Shown: positions 26,873-42,200 of the stretch, piece after piece
Numbering within the stretch: the stretch's first letter is position 1
How the letters are laid out: every line of letters begins with the position of its first letter
DNA from: Verrucomicrobiota bacterium
Lineage (GTDB): Bacteria; Verrucomicrobiota; Verrucomicrobiia; Verrucomicrobiales; DEV007
Direction: 5' to 3'
Assembly: GCA_020630975.1 (NCBI GenBank)
Contig: JAHDID010000019.1
Location: forward strand, 1 to 64,000
Length of the DNA stretch: 64,000 nucleotides
Translations under genes and position numbers: made by a program
The notes under the pieces: generated by a model
Database searches by the model: none
Told to the model about the DNA's origin: nothing
Seen by the model: the letters and a program-made list of their open reading frames with translations, nothing else

Positions 26873-26902
26873 ATTATGGCTTTTCGCTTGAACAGGGGTC
26901 AA
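26873..26902 (-). promoter_or_regulatory. Candidate sigma-70-type promoter of giant gene 1
   Basis: On the minus strand, TTGACC (26902-26897) is followed after 18 bp by CATAAT (26878-26873). The implied start site lies about 40 nt before the ATG at 26826. The block AATAGTCTTGACC(C/A)CTGTTC around the -35 element also occurs upstream of giant gene 2 at the same approximate distance, supporting a shared promoter or operator. No strong Shine-Dalgarno precedes the ATG. Confidence 0.5.
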
Positions 26903-27267
26903 GACTATTTCAAGTAATTTGAGGCGTGATTGTGTGAACAGAACGAAGGTTATTCCTTTTTTATGGTAATTATAATCCGTGTGCTTCGAAAAGTAAAATT
27001 GGGGAGGCTTTAGCGTTGGGAGTTAGCGCATCTCCTCGAAAAAAGTCGTATTTGGTTCGTGGTTAGGAGCTATCGGGCTTGCCTCCGCTGCTGCAGATTC
27101 CGGGCTTTGGTTCAAATCTTCCCTGCTTTTCCGGTCACTATTTACTATTTGGGGGGATGCTATGAGATCGATGTCAACGAGTCAGAGCAGCTGGTCGGGG
27201 TTAGCCGTAACCAGTGCTAGACTCATTGGTGGGTGTGGGGCGTATTGGGGGAGTTCTCTGCCTTGCA
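26903..27267. other. Spacer between the two giant genes
   Basis: About 365 bp without a supported gene, between the 3' end of giant gene 2 and the promoter of giant gene 1. The part nearest giant gene 1 is AT-rich (TTATGGTAATTATAATCC near 26962-26979). I saw no strong terminator hairpin, only a weak TAGC/GCTA stem near 27200-27220. Confidence 0.5.
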
Positions 27268-30200
27268 CTAGAGTTGTTCCACCACTTCGCCGACAATCTG
27301 GCCTGGGATCTTACCGAGGAAGAGTTGTTCGAGATTGATGGGGTATCGAGCTTCTTCCAGCAGGTTGATCTCATTTGGCCACTCGGTTTGCTGGATTCCT
27401 TCGATGGTGATGCGAAGAGTCGCATTGAGCAGTCCCTGCTGCCATGGAATCATCACTCCTCGGATACTGCGTCCATTGCTGTCGCTTACGAGATCTAGGA
27501 TTTCATTCTCGACGTAGGTGTAGACGAGGTTGTTGCGATTGTCGTAAAGGCTGAGGTGGATCAGAGGTGCATCGCCCCAGTCGCCGGCTATTACGATTCT
27601 AGGTTCGCGACTTTCGTCTTCGGCGTCCAGGCTACTAACGACGGGTTGGAAGATTCCGGTGAAAAGTCTCTCATCGACTAGGTCTCCAAACACGCTGCTG
27701 ACACCGACAAAATCCGATGGGGATGTGACTGTCGCTTGGTAGGTGCTAGCTGTCTGGCTGGTATTACCCGCCAGGTCAGCGACTGCGCCTGCTGGGATAT
27801 CTACCGTGAGCGATGTACTGCCCGATGGTGTGATCGTCACGGTGAACGTACCATCGCCATTATCGATCAGACCGGTGACTGTGCCGCCGGATACCTGGAG
27901 GTCGCTAGCGGTGAGTCCTGTTACCGGCTCTCCAAAGGAGATAGTGAGATTCACCGGCTGATCAGACGGTGTACTGGTAGGTCCTACGATAGTAGGGGAG
28001 GGAGCCGTAGTGTCAGGGATGGAATCATCGGCGCCATTGACATTAACTGTGAGAGTCGCTGTCGCCGAATTGCCGTCGGTATCTTCGATGGTGTAGCTGA
28101 AGACCTCTGTGACGCTATCTGAGCTACTCAGTCCATCTGCGAGGACTTGATCTACGGCATAGGTGTAGGTGCCATCAGGATTGATAGTGAGGCTACCGAA
28201 TGCTCCAGCTACCGTGGCTCCGCCAGTGGTTACCGTGACGGGGCTATTGGTACCGAAAGCGATCTGGGTGACGGATATGGTCTGTCCTTGAGGATCGGTA
28301 TCGGCCACGTCACCAGCTCCCTGTGTGGGGCCTCCAGTCACATCACCTGTCGGATCGATTCCTGCTACTCCGCTGCCAGCTTCTCCTGCTGTAGTTGTGT
28401 CATTGGTGGCGACTGGTTCTTGCTCTTCGGCATTAAAGAATAGCGTCACATCGCCATTCGTGGTGTAATCGATCCAGTATTCGCCCTCTGCGAGATTTGC
28501 GGGATCGTTCCCTGCAGGGGCAGATGCTGCCAGTGTCAGGGTGGTGCCATTGTGAGTGATGGTCTGAGACCCAAACGTCCCTGTTAATGCACCGTCGTAG
28601 TCGATTAGAACGGCTGATCCTGGATTGGTATTCCCGATAGCAGTCAGGTCGACGTTCAGTGCTGTCTGTGCGCTCAGGGTCACATTGCCATTACCGGCGC
28701 CGCTATCGTCGACAACGATCGTGGTAAAACCGCTGGCATCAGCGACGAAGCCGAGGGTAGCAGAAGAGCCAGTATTCGCAGGCGCTGCATCGAGATCGCC
28801 GACATCGAAGCGGGCGTCGCTACCTGTGAGCTGGATCAACGAGGAGTAACCAGCGTTGGCTGCGCTGTTAGACATGAATACTGCTCGATCGATGTGGAAC
28901 ACTCCACTGTCGGAAACGAGAATCTGGCTGCTTGCAGATTCCATTAGCACATTGGATGTAGAGGCTGGGTTCTGCACGAGAGCGCCGGTTCCCGAAATAT
29001 TGATGGTTGAGGTAGCCGTGGATGAGTCTGGGCGGAAGTGGATGTTACTGCCGCCGCCGGAGGTGCCAGTCCAGTTCGCTGTACCTCCAGATAGGTTGAA
29101 GGTAGCGTCTGCATTCCTGCCTAGTCGTAGTTGGTCAAAGCTAAAGTCACCTCCAGTTTGGTTGACGACACTTGGGGTAGCCCCTTCTGCTACGGTCACG
29201 ATCGCATTGGTTCCTTGGCCGACATCGATGTCGGCACCTGGGGCGATGTTGAGCGTGCCATCGACTCGGACAGAGGATAGCTGATAATCCAAGCTGTCGG
29301 ATATATCGACTTGGTTGCCGCCAAATATGTTGGCAGATGTTGTGATGGATGATGGTGTCGTTCCGCCACTACCGGTCTGATTTGAGCCAGGGATGAAGTC
29401 ATTGTTCCAGTTGCCAGCATCGGTCCAGTTGGTGTTGCCAGCACCGCCATCGAATGTCTGACTGACTGGGTGTACCTCGCCGCTGACTTGGAAGGTATAG
29501 GTACCTTCGTCGGCGTCATTGTTGGCAATCGTGATGGTAGCTGTCTGGACACCTAGAGTCGAAGGTGTGAATCGCACAGTAAAAGTCGTAGACCCACTGA
29601 CGCCAATAGGATCGACAGTTGGTTGAGTCTGTATAGTGAAGTTTGACCCTCCAGTAATACTAACGAGAGGTGCACCTGTGAGATCAAGTGGTGCGCCACC
29701 TAGATTTTCGATGGTGAATGTCTGATCGTAGGTAGTCGGTGTCGGAGATGTATCCTGCGCTACAATACCAAAATTTGTATTCTGCAATGTAGAAGCCGTG
29801 TCACCACTAGCAATGTTATCTCCATCACTATCTTTCACATTGATTTCGGGGAAGGCGGATTCTAGAACCACGTCATTACCATCGCCACCTGCATAGTTGA
29901 TGGTGAAACTCTGGCCATTGATGGTGACGGTCGAGCCGTTCGCCAAGCCGGTGAACTGGCCGATTACGGCATCTGAGCCGTCATTACTGATGAGCACGAT
30001 ATTTCCGGCACTGGTAGTCGTGCTACCAGTGGTATCGAGTGTAGCGCCGGTGATGTCCACTGCGCCATTGACCACGATTTGATCGAAATCGCCAGCTGTT
30101 ACACCGTCTACTTGCAGTATCAGTGTGCCGCCATCTGCATCTAAGTCACCGTCGACAGTCAGTGTGCCAGTCTTGTCGCCGGACTCATCACCAGGGGCGA

Positions 30201-33200
30201 GAGAGCCGCTATTCGTGATAAGACCTGCTGTGCCAGTACCGATATCGATTGTTCCGGTTCCTTCGATCACGTCACCACCGCTCAGGGTTACGCCATTTGC
30301 AGCTGTGAGCGTCCCTCCTGTTATGGTGATATCGCCAGCCGTAGCGGTATTACTATCATTTATGGTCACTGTGTGGGTGCCGACATTGAGAGTGCCACCG
30401 AATGAGAAGCCTGTGCCCGATCCGTCGCCGAGGTTGAGATTGCCTGTGGCAGTGATGGTGGCCAGTGTCGATGTTCCTGCTATCGGAGCATTCACGGTGC
30501 CTCCTCCGGACAGGGTCGCTCCGCTTGCGATGGTTACAGTACCAGCAGGGTTATCATTGCCGATCACCCCATCCACGATCAGAGTGCCCGCCTGGATATC
30601 GGTGGTGCCGTCATAGGTGTTGTTGCCAGTCAGTGACATGGTGCCCGCACCAGTCTTTTGGATACCTTGGGCATTCTGTAGGACTGAGCTGACGATCAGG
30701 TCGACAGGATCTGTACCTGCAGCGACCGTAAAGTTTACCGGGCCAGAGTTATCCATATTTAGACTTCCGCCCTGTATGGTATTAGCCGCACCACCAGATG
30801 TGGTAAATGTGGCACCCCGTACAACGAAGTTTAGCCCGCCTAGCACCTCTAGCGTCCCGCCACCGCCGCTACCGAAATTAATGGTATCGGCAGCGTCGAG
30901 CACGTAGCCATTCCCTCCATTCCGAGTGAACTGCAGTGTCGAACCGTTGTTGATATTCACATCGCCACCGACCAAGCTCAAAAAGCCCGCGGTCGAATGA
31001 AAATCAAAGGTACCATTATTGATCTCTGTCGTGCCTGTGTAAGATTTTTGTGAGCTCAGGATCAATTCGCCGGAACCTTCTTTGATGAGAGAGGCGCTAC
31101 CAGAGACGATACCGGTGATAGTACTGCCAGTGCCTCCGACGTTAACCGTCAGGTTGTTGGCTCCGAGGGCTACGGTGCCACTGATGGACAGGTCGTTTGC
31201 AGTGATCGTCGTAGCTGCTCCCAGGGTGACATTGCCATTGAGCGCCACATCATTGCTATTGGCATCGACATTCGCCAAGAGGTTGATCGTGTCGGCGGTG
31301 ACCGTTATTGGGCCAGCAAAGCTGTGGCTAGTATTGAGATTGACCGTGTCCGCACCAGTATCAGTTGCTTCATCTGCCGTAAATGCGCTCTGAATGACTA
31401 AGCCGCCAGTGACTGATGAAATCGGTATAGTCTGACTGAAGCCTCCCTCGGAATTAGTGATGATGAAATTCGTACCGTCGTCAGTGATTGTTATGGTATC
31501 GGAGCTATCCGTGCCGACATCGGTGATCACTAGATTTCCGCTACCGTCGATGACTGCGGTGGTCTCGATCACACCGAGCACCACATCGTTTGAGTCAGTG
31601 CCATCCACATAGCTGATATTGAAGTTTTGGCCATTGATGGTGACCACATCTCCCTCTGCCAAGCCGCTGCCGACAAAGGTGCCGGTAACTGTGTCGGTCG
31701 CATCATTGGCGATGATGGTGACATCACCTCGTGTTCCCGTAGAACCGGTGGCGACCAATGTGGAGGTGGCTCCGAGAGTGACTGTGCCATTCACGGCTAC
31801 CTGATCGTAGTCAGTGCCAGCTGTTGTGACTCCATTCACCTCGACTTGAAGATCTCCATTGAGAGAGAGATTATTCGCGATTGTCAGGGTGCCTACACCG
31901 CTCACGCCAGGAGCAAGGATGCCGTCGTCTGCCACAGTCACAGCTCCTCCTAGGGTGCCTGTGCCTGCTAGGGTCGCACCGGCGGCTACTGTGACAGATC
32001 CGGTGGCTGAGGAATTATCGCCAGTTACCACCAGAGTACCTGCAGATACGGTTGTGCTGCCAGTGTAGGTGCTGTTGCCGCTCAGTGTTAGTGTGCTAGA
32101 GCTGGCAAGTTCCACGCTACCGGTGCCACTGACCACGCCCGACAGCGTCTGTGTCGCAGTACTATTGTAGATAAATGCACCGTCATTGGTGATAGTTCCT
32201 GCAAAAGCTCCGCTATCCAAACGACCGCCTCCTGAGATCTCGACGGTTCCGGCATTGATGTCGACATTATTGCTTGCTCCCAGACTATTGGTTGTGTTCG
32301 TGAGCGCCAGTGTGCCTGCACCATTCTTGATGATGTCACCGTTGTGCACGCGCACACCAACTACTAGGTCCTGCGCATCGGAACCATCAGCCACATCAAA
32401 GGTAAACCTACCAGGGCCCTGCATGTTCAAGAAGGCATTGTTACTGGCTGTTACATTGTTGGTGGCACCACCGTTGGTTACTATACCGTGATTAGCCGAG
32501 GCGCCCTGAAGTAGATGGTTACCGCCATTGAAGTGCAATGTGCCGCCTCCAGCGCTATCGAAGGTAAAGACATCGTTATTCAAGACGGTGCGATTACCAC
32601 TTCCCACACTCGACTCGATCTCTAGAGTCGAGGCATTATTGATGAAAAATGCGTTTGAGGAAGTGGCTCTAAGGTCTGCCACGTTAGCCAAGGTCAGTTG
32701 CCCGCCGTTAACAATGGTAGCGCCCGTGTAGCCATCTATATTCGCCTGCAAAGTGCCTGCTCCTTCTTTCGTCAGACCTCCATTATTGCTGGTAGCCAAT
32801 GTTGTCGCATACGTCACATTTTGACCGTTGGTATCTATAGAGATTGGACTAGTGCTATTGACTATTTGAGCACTGTGATCTGTGGCTGCGCTATTAGACG
32901 TATACTGAAGTGTTCCTCCAGTGAACGTTATATTTCCTGAGCTGATTCCAGTGGCAGAATCGATCTGCAAGATTCCAGCCGCTATAGTGGTCGTGCCTAC
33001 ATAAGTGTTATTCCCTGAGAGCACGGCTGTACCATCGCCATTTTTAGTAATACCCGAGCCGCCACCCGCACCGGTAAAGATATTGCCGGTTAGATTGATC
33101 GTGTCATCAGTGCCTGCGTCGAGAACGAATTCACCAGCGGTGCCTCTGCGGAGGTCAATATTCCCGGTAAACGTGACGGTATTGGCACCCGCTTCGTCGA

Positions 33201-36200
33201 GAGCGATGGTGCGCACACCGCTTCCCCAGTTGGGTACTAGGATAGAATTACTAAATGTCAGGCCATCTGCAGCCACATTTAGAGAGCCACCACGTTCGAA
33301 GACGATTTGTCCTGTTCCGACGGAGCTATTATTGGTGACCACGATTGGGCCGCCCAGTCTAGGTGTCCCTGATAAGGCATCACCTATCCGTGTGCCCCCG
33401 GTATAGGTATTAGTGCCGCTCAGAGTCAATTCGCCAGTGCCTAGCTTTCCTAGGCTGCCACTACCTGATATGACGCCTGCGATCTCTTGATTAGCGGTAT
33501 TGTCTACGTACAACCTAGACGAACCTTCGAGAATGATTTCCGTGCCCGCTACTGAAGACAATTCGGTGATTTCGACAGTTTGAGCAGTATCAGGGCCTGT
33601 GATCTCGATTTTCTTGCCATCGGCCAAGGCTACTGTCTCGGCGTACACACCACTGTTTACAATGATTGTTCCTCCCGCTGCAGTAGCTGCGATCGCATCG
33701 GCTATGTTATTGAAGGCCGTTACACCAAATACCGCAGTCTGGCCGCCGGTGGTTCCCGCATCAGCATCGGTGCTATTGTCGGTAAAGGTCCCTGCCGTCC
33801 AGTCATCATCGACATATACGGTCGTTTGCAGGACACTTGTCACTACCAATTCGATGGATTCGGTTGCATCATTCCACTGCAGAGTGCCTGCATAACCAAA
33901 TGGCACATTCGTGACGCTGAGATTAGCGGTTTGGAATGCCGTGTTATCCATGTTCACGGTGTCATTGGAAAAGCTCATCAGCGTGATTGTGGCTGCTCCT
34001 CCCGTATAGTTGGTCATGTCGACCGCGAATGTTTCGTCGGTAAACACATTACCACCACCTTGCCTCAAACTATTTGCATTGATGGTAGTAAATCCCGTCG
34101 CACCGAGATTGAACTGCACAGTCGTCGAGCCTTTCAGTTCGAAATTAGGCGCTGTGAAGTCGGCGCCATCCTCGAAGACTAGAGTTCCATTGTTTAGGTC
34201 CCAGAAGCCTCCGCTAAGCGTGGAGCCTGCACCAACATTGATTGTGGACCCGTTTAGCCTGATCACGGATGTCGTCACTGCGAGGTCTGAGCCGCCTGTC
34301 AGATTTATGGTCGATCCATTAGGTAGATTGCCATTGGCGGTTGAGAATCCTCCTGCATTGATGCTCGAAATATCCCACTCGGCTGTGTCGCCATTGGAGA
34401 TGTTGATGGTATCACCTGCATTAGGTAGCTGATTGTCCGGCACCCAGTTGAGGAAGTTACTCCATAAATTGTCCGCACCGGTTCCATCCCAGTCAATGGG
34501 GTTTACATCGGCGATATCATCATTGGTGATCGTGCCTATAGCAGAGCTCGCACCAGTTGCCAGTGAATCAATCACATGGCCTGTAGAAGGATCGTTCAGA
34601 GTCACGGTAAAAGCCTCGTCGCCCTCTACAGTGGTATCGCCACTGACACTGATGGATATCACTTTGCTCGTCTCGTTGGCGGCGAAGTTCACCACCACAT
34701 CGGTAGGTAGCGTGCCGCCGAAGTCTGTCGCATCGGCATTCGCACTGGTGACGGTGTACTCCACGCTCGCTGCACCAGTGGTATCCCCTGTGCGGGTGAT
34801 GGTGAAGTCGTAATTTGTCGTGCCACTATCGCCCTCGCTCTTCACGGCGTCGGTAGCTGCGATTGTGAAGTCTGCTATATCGTTGTCTACGATGGTGACT
34901 GTAGCCTCGTTGGTTGGATTGACACTGGCGAATGAGACGCTGGTGAGAGCGAAGCCGCCCGCATTTCCAACCCCACTTCCGGTATTAGAAAACGAAATTT
35001 GCGTACCTGCTGATAGGATCAATGATGGCCCGCCAACTCCGACGAGTTCATCGAGAGTGACTGCATCGCCATCACCACCATCGCCAGTATTTCCGATCTC
35101 GAAGCTGCCGTTGGCACTATTGTAGGTGATACCAGTTCCTGTAGTCACACCTGTCAGGCCCACCCATGCTGGTGACGAGACGGTAAGGGCTTTGTTGCCT
35201 CCGCCGCCTTGCCAGCCTGCTCGGAAAGAGACTCCAGCAAAGGCGAGATCGGCGTCTGCTGTCCAGGTCCATGCCTCTTGCTCGTTCACATGCCAAGGCT
35301 GTTCGCCGTCTCCATTGGACTGCGTATCGGTGCTCTCTGATCGAATGCCCATGCCATTGCCATCGGCAATGAACTGCGGCCCTGTCGCTGCGACGCTGCC
35401 ATTCACATCAGTCATCGATACATTGGTGAATGTGACTGTATTTCCTCCGATCACGAGGCCAGCACCTCCCCAAGTGTCACCCTGGCCAGTGCCGGTGCTG
35501 AAGTTATCATAGATTGGATTAGCCACCTGGCTCAAACCTCCACCGCCGACGTTGATCGATGTCGTGCCGTCTCCTGCTAGATCGGCATCTGTGATCAGTG
35601 TGACTACTGGTCCAGTGCCGCTGCCTGCGCCGGTAGCGATACTCACGCCAGGATCACCACTAGTGATGCTATCCAGTGTCACGGTCACGGTTTCATCGCC
35701 CTCGATGAGATTGTCATCGACGATACCTGTCACATCGATAGTCGCCGTCGTGCTTCCGGCTAGGATAGTCACAGTTCCGCTCAGTGTCGTGTAGTCGGTG
35801 CCACCATCGGTAGCTGTACTAGCGACAGCTACGTTATAGGCGATCACGGTGTCTACACCTGCAGCGGCAGTCTGCGTGAGGGTAAATTGCCCAGCTACAG
35901 AACCTGCTTCATTGGCGTCCGTAGTAGCGGCTATGGAAACCTCTGCCGAAAATGTATCATCATTGGTGATCGTGCCTACGGCTGTGTCATCAGTAAACAC
36001 AGCGTTAGTAGCAGAGGAGAGCACTACTTGGAAGGTTTCATCTGCTTCGACATCGGTATCACCACTGACATCGACGTTTATCGTTTGGGTGGTAACTCCA
36101 TCTGCAAATGTAACGGTGCCAGTCACTGCTGTAAAATCAGTGCCTGCTGTGGCTGTGGTGCCGCTGACCGTATAGGCAGCACTAGAGGTTCCGGTAGTAT

Positions 36201-39200
36201 CACCAGTACGTGTCACTGTGAAGGAAAAGCTGGTATTTCCTGTGTCGCCCTCATTCTGCGTTAGATCGGCTATTGATAGACTAGCATCGACATTGGTCAC
36301 CGTTACCACGATGTCCTGGAAATCGGTAAGGCTACCGCTATCGGTCACAGTGATCTGCACATCGTAGACATTATTGGTGCCATTGTCGGTTGGGTTCTCA
36401 AAGTCTGGCGAGGCTAGGAAGGTAAGTGCTCCGGTAGTCGAATCGATAGCAAACAGGCTGTTATCTGCACCACCGCCACCGTTTGTGGAGAATGAGTAGG
36501 TCAAGCCAGAGCCTTCGCTATCGCTATCATCTGTCGTTGCAAGATTAATCACCTCGGTAGTGATTGCTGTATTTTCAGCGAAGTTCACTGCAGCTGTCGC
36601 GCCACCAGTTATGACCGGTGCTGTATTAGCATCATCATTGGTAATAGTGGTGAATGTCTTTAGTAGATAGGCATCTAGATTGTCGACTAAGATCGAAGCG
36701 GTACCGCCATCGATGTCTGCGAAGCTAAAGAGCAGTGTTTGGATAGGGGTAGCACCTACCGTACTGAGATCGATTTGGTAGCTCTGGTAGCTGCCTGATA
36801 GGGTAGATGTCTGCACAGTAGCGCCGGTGGCTATCGCAGTGCCGCTAGCATCGAGGAGCGATACCGTCAGGTTTTCATTTGAGCCAGTCGACTGTAGCTG
36901 TAGCTCGACGTAGTCGAAACCAACAGCCGACAAGCCGCCTAGGTCTAGTCCTAGAGTGGCAGGGTCTGGAGTGGTGCTACTGTCGGTGGTGATCTGGATC
37001 GCTCGCGAGCCACCTACGCCGCCTGTAGGGGAAAGGGTTAAAGAGGCATTGGCAGTGGTCTGTGTAGAGGTCACTCCATTCTGCAGGCTAGCCGTATCCT
37101 CAGTAGTCTCTACATCTAGAACTCGCGAGAACCCTGGTGTCGCATTGGTCGGAGACGATAGCACTAGCTCAAAGTCTTCATCGGGTTCGATATCTGTATC
37201 GCCTGCGACGTTGATGGTGACGGTCTTGGATGTCTCGCCATCTGCGAAGGTGACAGTGCCTGTCGGGAAAGAGCCGCCATCAAAGTCAGCAGCAGCTGCA
37301 GGATTAGCGCCTATCCCAGCGACTGTGTAGTTCACAGTCGACACCCCAGTAGTATCGCCTGTGCGAGTCAGAGTGAAGTTGTAACCCGTGGTGCCTGAAT
37401 TGCCTTCGTTTTGAGCGCTGGGGCTGGTCAAAATGATCGTGGCATCGCGGTTGATGACATTTACTGAGATGTTTTGGATATCAGTATCGCCATTGCTATC
37501 GGTTACAGTGACTTGTACCTCGTAGGTATTATCCGTATTGGCATCGCTGGGATTTTCGAAATCTACTAGGGTTTGGAAAGAGAGAAAACCCTGTGAGGTG
37601 ATTGAAAATAGACCATTGTCGGTTCCTCCGCCGCTGTCGGTGGAGAATGCATAAGTGAGGCCTGAGGCATCAGTATCTCGATCGTCTGTTGAATTGACGT
37701 CAAGAAAGATGACACCGGCTCCGATATCCTCTCTCACTAGCTCGGTGACAGCTGCTCCGCCGATGATATCTGGCGCGGTATTAGCTGTGGTGAAATTCCA
37801 CGTGGTATTATCACTAATACCCGCGAAAGCACTTCCTCCTGTATTGGTCAGTGCGCCGGGATCGATCTGCACAGAGTAGGGTGTGCTCGAGAGTAAGTCG
37901 TTAGTTGGATTGATTGTCACCACAGCCCCTGCTACCGATACTTGGCTACTGTCTGTGACGTCGATGGTGACTGCGTCTGGCGTGAGCTCGTAAGACAGGG
38001 TGTAGTTGGTCGATCCGCTGGTCTCCTGCACCCAGAAAGAGTAAGTGCCCGGTCCCAGAGATCCGCCTGCGAGTGCGGTGATGATATCGCCGGAGCCACT
38101 ATTAAATAGTGTGTTTCCATCGATATCACCGGCACCTTGGCCGGTGAAACTGGTGCCCGCACGGTAACCGATGAAGCTGGAACCGCCATCCTTGGCGTCG
38201 ACATTGATACCAGTGAGCTGAGTGCCTGCAGGTACGGTGATGGTGAAGTAATCGGCATCTGTGCCATTTGTGGCACCGCCAGTAGCCGAGCCTCCGACAT
38301 TACCGGATATCTTATTGCTACCGGTTCGCAGATTTAGCACGGTTGGAGTGTATAGGTTGCCGCTCAGATCGCCATCGATAGTGGATTCATCATGGATGGT
38401 ATTGCTAAACGATGATACATCCGCAGTGAGCGTGATATTCCCTGTGCCGATGGCCATATTTTGGTCAAAGGTGACGGCTAGATTATCCGCTGCAGGGACA
38501 TTGGTGGAATTGTCGGCCGGGCTGAGGGTGGTGATGCTAGGTGTAGTGGCTTGCTCAAGACGGATTTGTTTTAGGGCATTGTCGACGACCACGGTGTAGC
38601 CAGCCGGGATCGTTTCTGCGGCAAAAGCAGAGCCGGTGAGTGTGCCAGTCCAAGTCGCTACGATGTATGCGGCGTCGTCTGCGGTGGTTAGTTCGCTCAC
38701 CGATAGGGTTGCATTGGTGATGTCGAGATTTCCGTTTACCGATAGCAGGTCGGTCGTACCGCCACCAGTACCGTCTACCTCGATAGCGAGTGTTCCATTC
38801 ACGACAGTATCAGCGAGATTCAGGGTGCCGATACCACCAGTGCCTGCAGACAGAGTTCCTCCGGAATCGATAGTAGTTGTTCCATTCACGGTGCCTGTAC
38901 CGCTCAGCGTGCCGCCGGTCTGCACAGTCACGGCACTACCCGCTGCGGTGGAGCCTGTGAGCTGCAGTGTTCCACCACTCACAGTGGTAGTGCCGGTGTA
39001 GGTATTTGCTCCACCTAGCTGCCATGTTCCTGAGGTATTCACCGTGACTCCGACAGTCTCGTCGACGAATGAGTCATTTGGGGCGTTATCTTGGATCACA
39101 CCGTTGAACTCATTAGTTCCGGTATAGGAGCCGGCTAGGGTCAGAGTCCGCGGACCGATATCGACATTACCTCGATCAGTCTGCTGGAGGGTGTTTGATG

Positions 39201-42200
39201 TAAAGACCAAAGCACCTGATCCGTTATTGGTTATCGCGCCGCCGTTGGCACCTTCGATAGGTGAGCCAAACCAGCGACTGCCGATCTGTATTTGTTTGTC
39301 GGTGCTGTCGCCTGTGCCGGTGTAGATTAGGTTTCCGTCAGAGTTATTGTTGTGAGTTGCTGTGGCATTCGCTGATGTTCCAAGAACGATGATGCTGCCT
39401 GCGCCTAGATGGCTTGCTACTCCTGAATTACTGATCGAAGCGACTTGGACTTGGGTAGCAATTGTTAGCCTTCCGGTAAAGTCGTTGGCCGCATTCGTAT
39501 AAATGACGGTGCCGGGTACAGCTTGATCGGTGTTACGAAGAAACTGAGCGCCGTTGCCGGATACTTGGCCACTTACTGTCAGTGTATCATTTCCGCCTAC
39601 TAGGAGGCGGAAATTAAACTGTCCGGTCTCGTTATTTGTGATGTCGCCGGAAATGGTTCCGGTGTTAGCGGTCGTACCGCCATTATCTAGACGGAAATAT
39701 TTCACGCCTGTATCACCGACTAGGATCTCATTGCCAATATTTAAGCTGTCTGCATCTAGGTCGACAATGATGTCGCGACTTTGGCTGCCAGTATTGGATG
39801 TTTCGTTTAATGTAACCAGCCCAGTGCCTAGAGCTGCCGAGTTTGTGAGGGAGATTCTTCCCTCTGCCAAAACTGAACCGCCTGTGTAGGTATTAGCAGC
39901 TGTTAATACCAGACTGTCGTTACTGCTATCTTGTTGAGTGTCATTGTCACCGACGAACAGAGAGCCAGAACCGGTGATGACGCTATTGATCGTCACATTA
40001 TTATCACTCGCCTTAGTCAGAGTGCCGGTGACTGTGATCGGATCGCCACTTATGGTGTAGTTATTGGTGGCGTCATTGGTGAAAGTCACGTTCACTGCCT
40101 CCACACCGCCTCCCGTTACAGTTACGGTTTGATCACTGCCCGCATCGTCGGCGAATATGACAGAGTCGCCGTTGTGGAAGTCCTCATCGCCCTCTACCCA
40201 ATTGTTATTATCGAGACCGTTTTCCCAAACATCGGTGCCACCAGAGTTATCCCATGTACGATCTTCGAAGCCTAAGCTGAGTAGCACCTGGCCTGTAGCG
40301 TTATCGATCGTCACTGTGGGAGAGGCGAGCAAACGGGCCGAAGTAGTAATGCCGTTAAGGTCGATCGTGAAGTCGCTCACATTGATATTATTGGCCTGAG
40401 CTGGATCGAAATCGAGTAGTACAAAATCTCCCGATCCACCTGCTGTGAGTGAAATAGTAACACCGGCTGAGGTATCGACCGCACCCGCTGCAGTGATAGC
40501 TCCCGGTGTAGACCCATCGACTACGATCGTGCTGCCTGCTCCGAATGTTGCATTACCTGCGAAACTAGCTTCACCGCCGATAGTGGCTCCTGCTGCGACA
40601 TTTAGGTTGCCACCGATAGTGCCATTGATATTAAGCCTTCCTGCCTGGATATCAGTATCTCCTGTGTAAGAGTTTGCGCCTTCGAGGGACCATGTGTTTG
40701 ATCCTGTCTTGGTCAGGCCTACTGCGGCACCATTATCCGCTAGGGTTCCCTGAACGATGTTGTCACCGCCAGTATTGTCACCTCCCAGTGTTAAGTTACG
40801 AGCCTCGCTCACATTCCCTCTTGGTGAATTGAATAATGCGGTGGTAAAGGTGAGTCCTCCAGTTCCGTTATTTATGATGGCTCCGCCGCCGACACGACCT
40901 GCTCCAGTTGTGTTATCACCAATACGGATCTCGCGATCGATGTTAGCAGTGCCACCGATCCACTCGAGTGTGCCACTCGTGGTATTGTTACCGAGTTGGA
41001 TATCATCAGAGCCAATGGCATTGGTAGATTCAATTTGAGCGACTCCATTTTGAATACTAAGCACACCGACTCCGGTCGAATTAACCGCCGATGTCAGGTA
41101 CAGTGTGCCTGTGCCTGATTTTACCATCGTTCTGGCTCCTGTGTCTGACAGAATGTTGCCAGACATTTGCAAGTCCACCGCATCAGCACCATCACCGACA
41201 TTGAACGAAAAGCCCGATCCTTCAAATTGCAGATCAGTTTCAACAAAAGCCGTGACATTCAGGTTTCCGGCTGTTCCTGCGTTGTAGGTGATATCATTGT
41301 CACTCGTCAATCGGATCAGGCCGCCGCCTGTATTGTCCACGATTCTAGTGCTAGAAGGAGTCACCACATTATTGGTGGAGGCTTGGCTAACGATTAAATC
41401 ATCGTCCAAGATCAAGGTCTGCCCGTTGATGTCCAACGTCACATCGAAGTCTGAGAAGGCTGCATTGTTGCGCTGGCGCACGAATAGTTCTCGCTCTAGA
41501 TTGGTGAAATCAGTGCCATTGGCTCCGATGACCGTTGTTTGAGTGTTAAACTCGATTCTATCTACCTGATCTGTTGCATCTAGGGTGCTATTCCAAAGCA
41601 GAGCACCATCGCCATGGAAGTTGATTTGATCGCTTCCTGCTCCTGAGGCGCTAAAGTTCGTTGCTAGGTTTAATTCCTGCCCAGTCACCAGAGCATTGTT
41701 ATTGATGGTAAAAGTGCGATCCGCACCATCGAGATTTATGGTGCCCCCGGAGATAGTTGCGGTGTTAGCCGTATCATCGTCTGCGACGTATGTGGTTCCC
41801 GCATTCATCAGTAGCGTCACACCTGAAGCTAGATTGACGACAGCATCTCCATTAGCACCAGTGGCATTACCGAGGGTAATACCCTGGTCGATCAGTTGAG
41901 CTGTCGTCGTGTTATTTAGATTCAGAACTCCATGCTGAACCGTCAAATTGCCATTACCGATTAGGCTACTACTACCGACGGTCAGCACACTGCCGTGAGA
42001 TACCTGCGTTCTCCAGTTATTAGTATCACCCGTCTCCTGTGGGACATTGCCATTAAACTGTAGATCCACACCCACGACATTCAGCTGTAGTCTGCCTGTG
42101 CTGGTCCTAACCAAGTCGCCGTTCATCACAATTAGGTTACCGTTGTCCGCTGTGCTGAATCGACCAAAGTTTACTGCCTCATTGGTGGTCGCGGTGTGAG

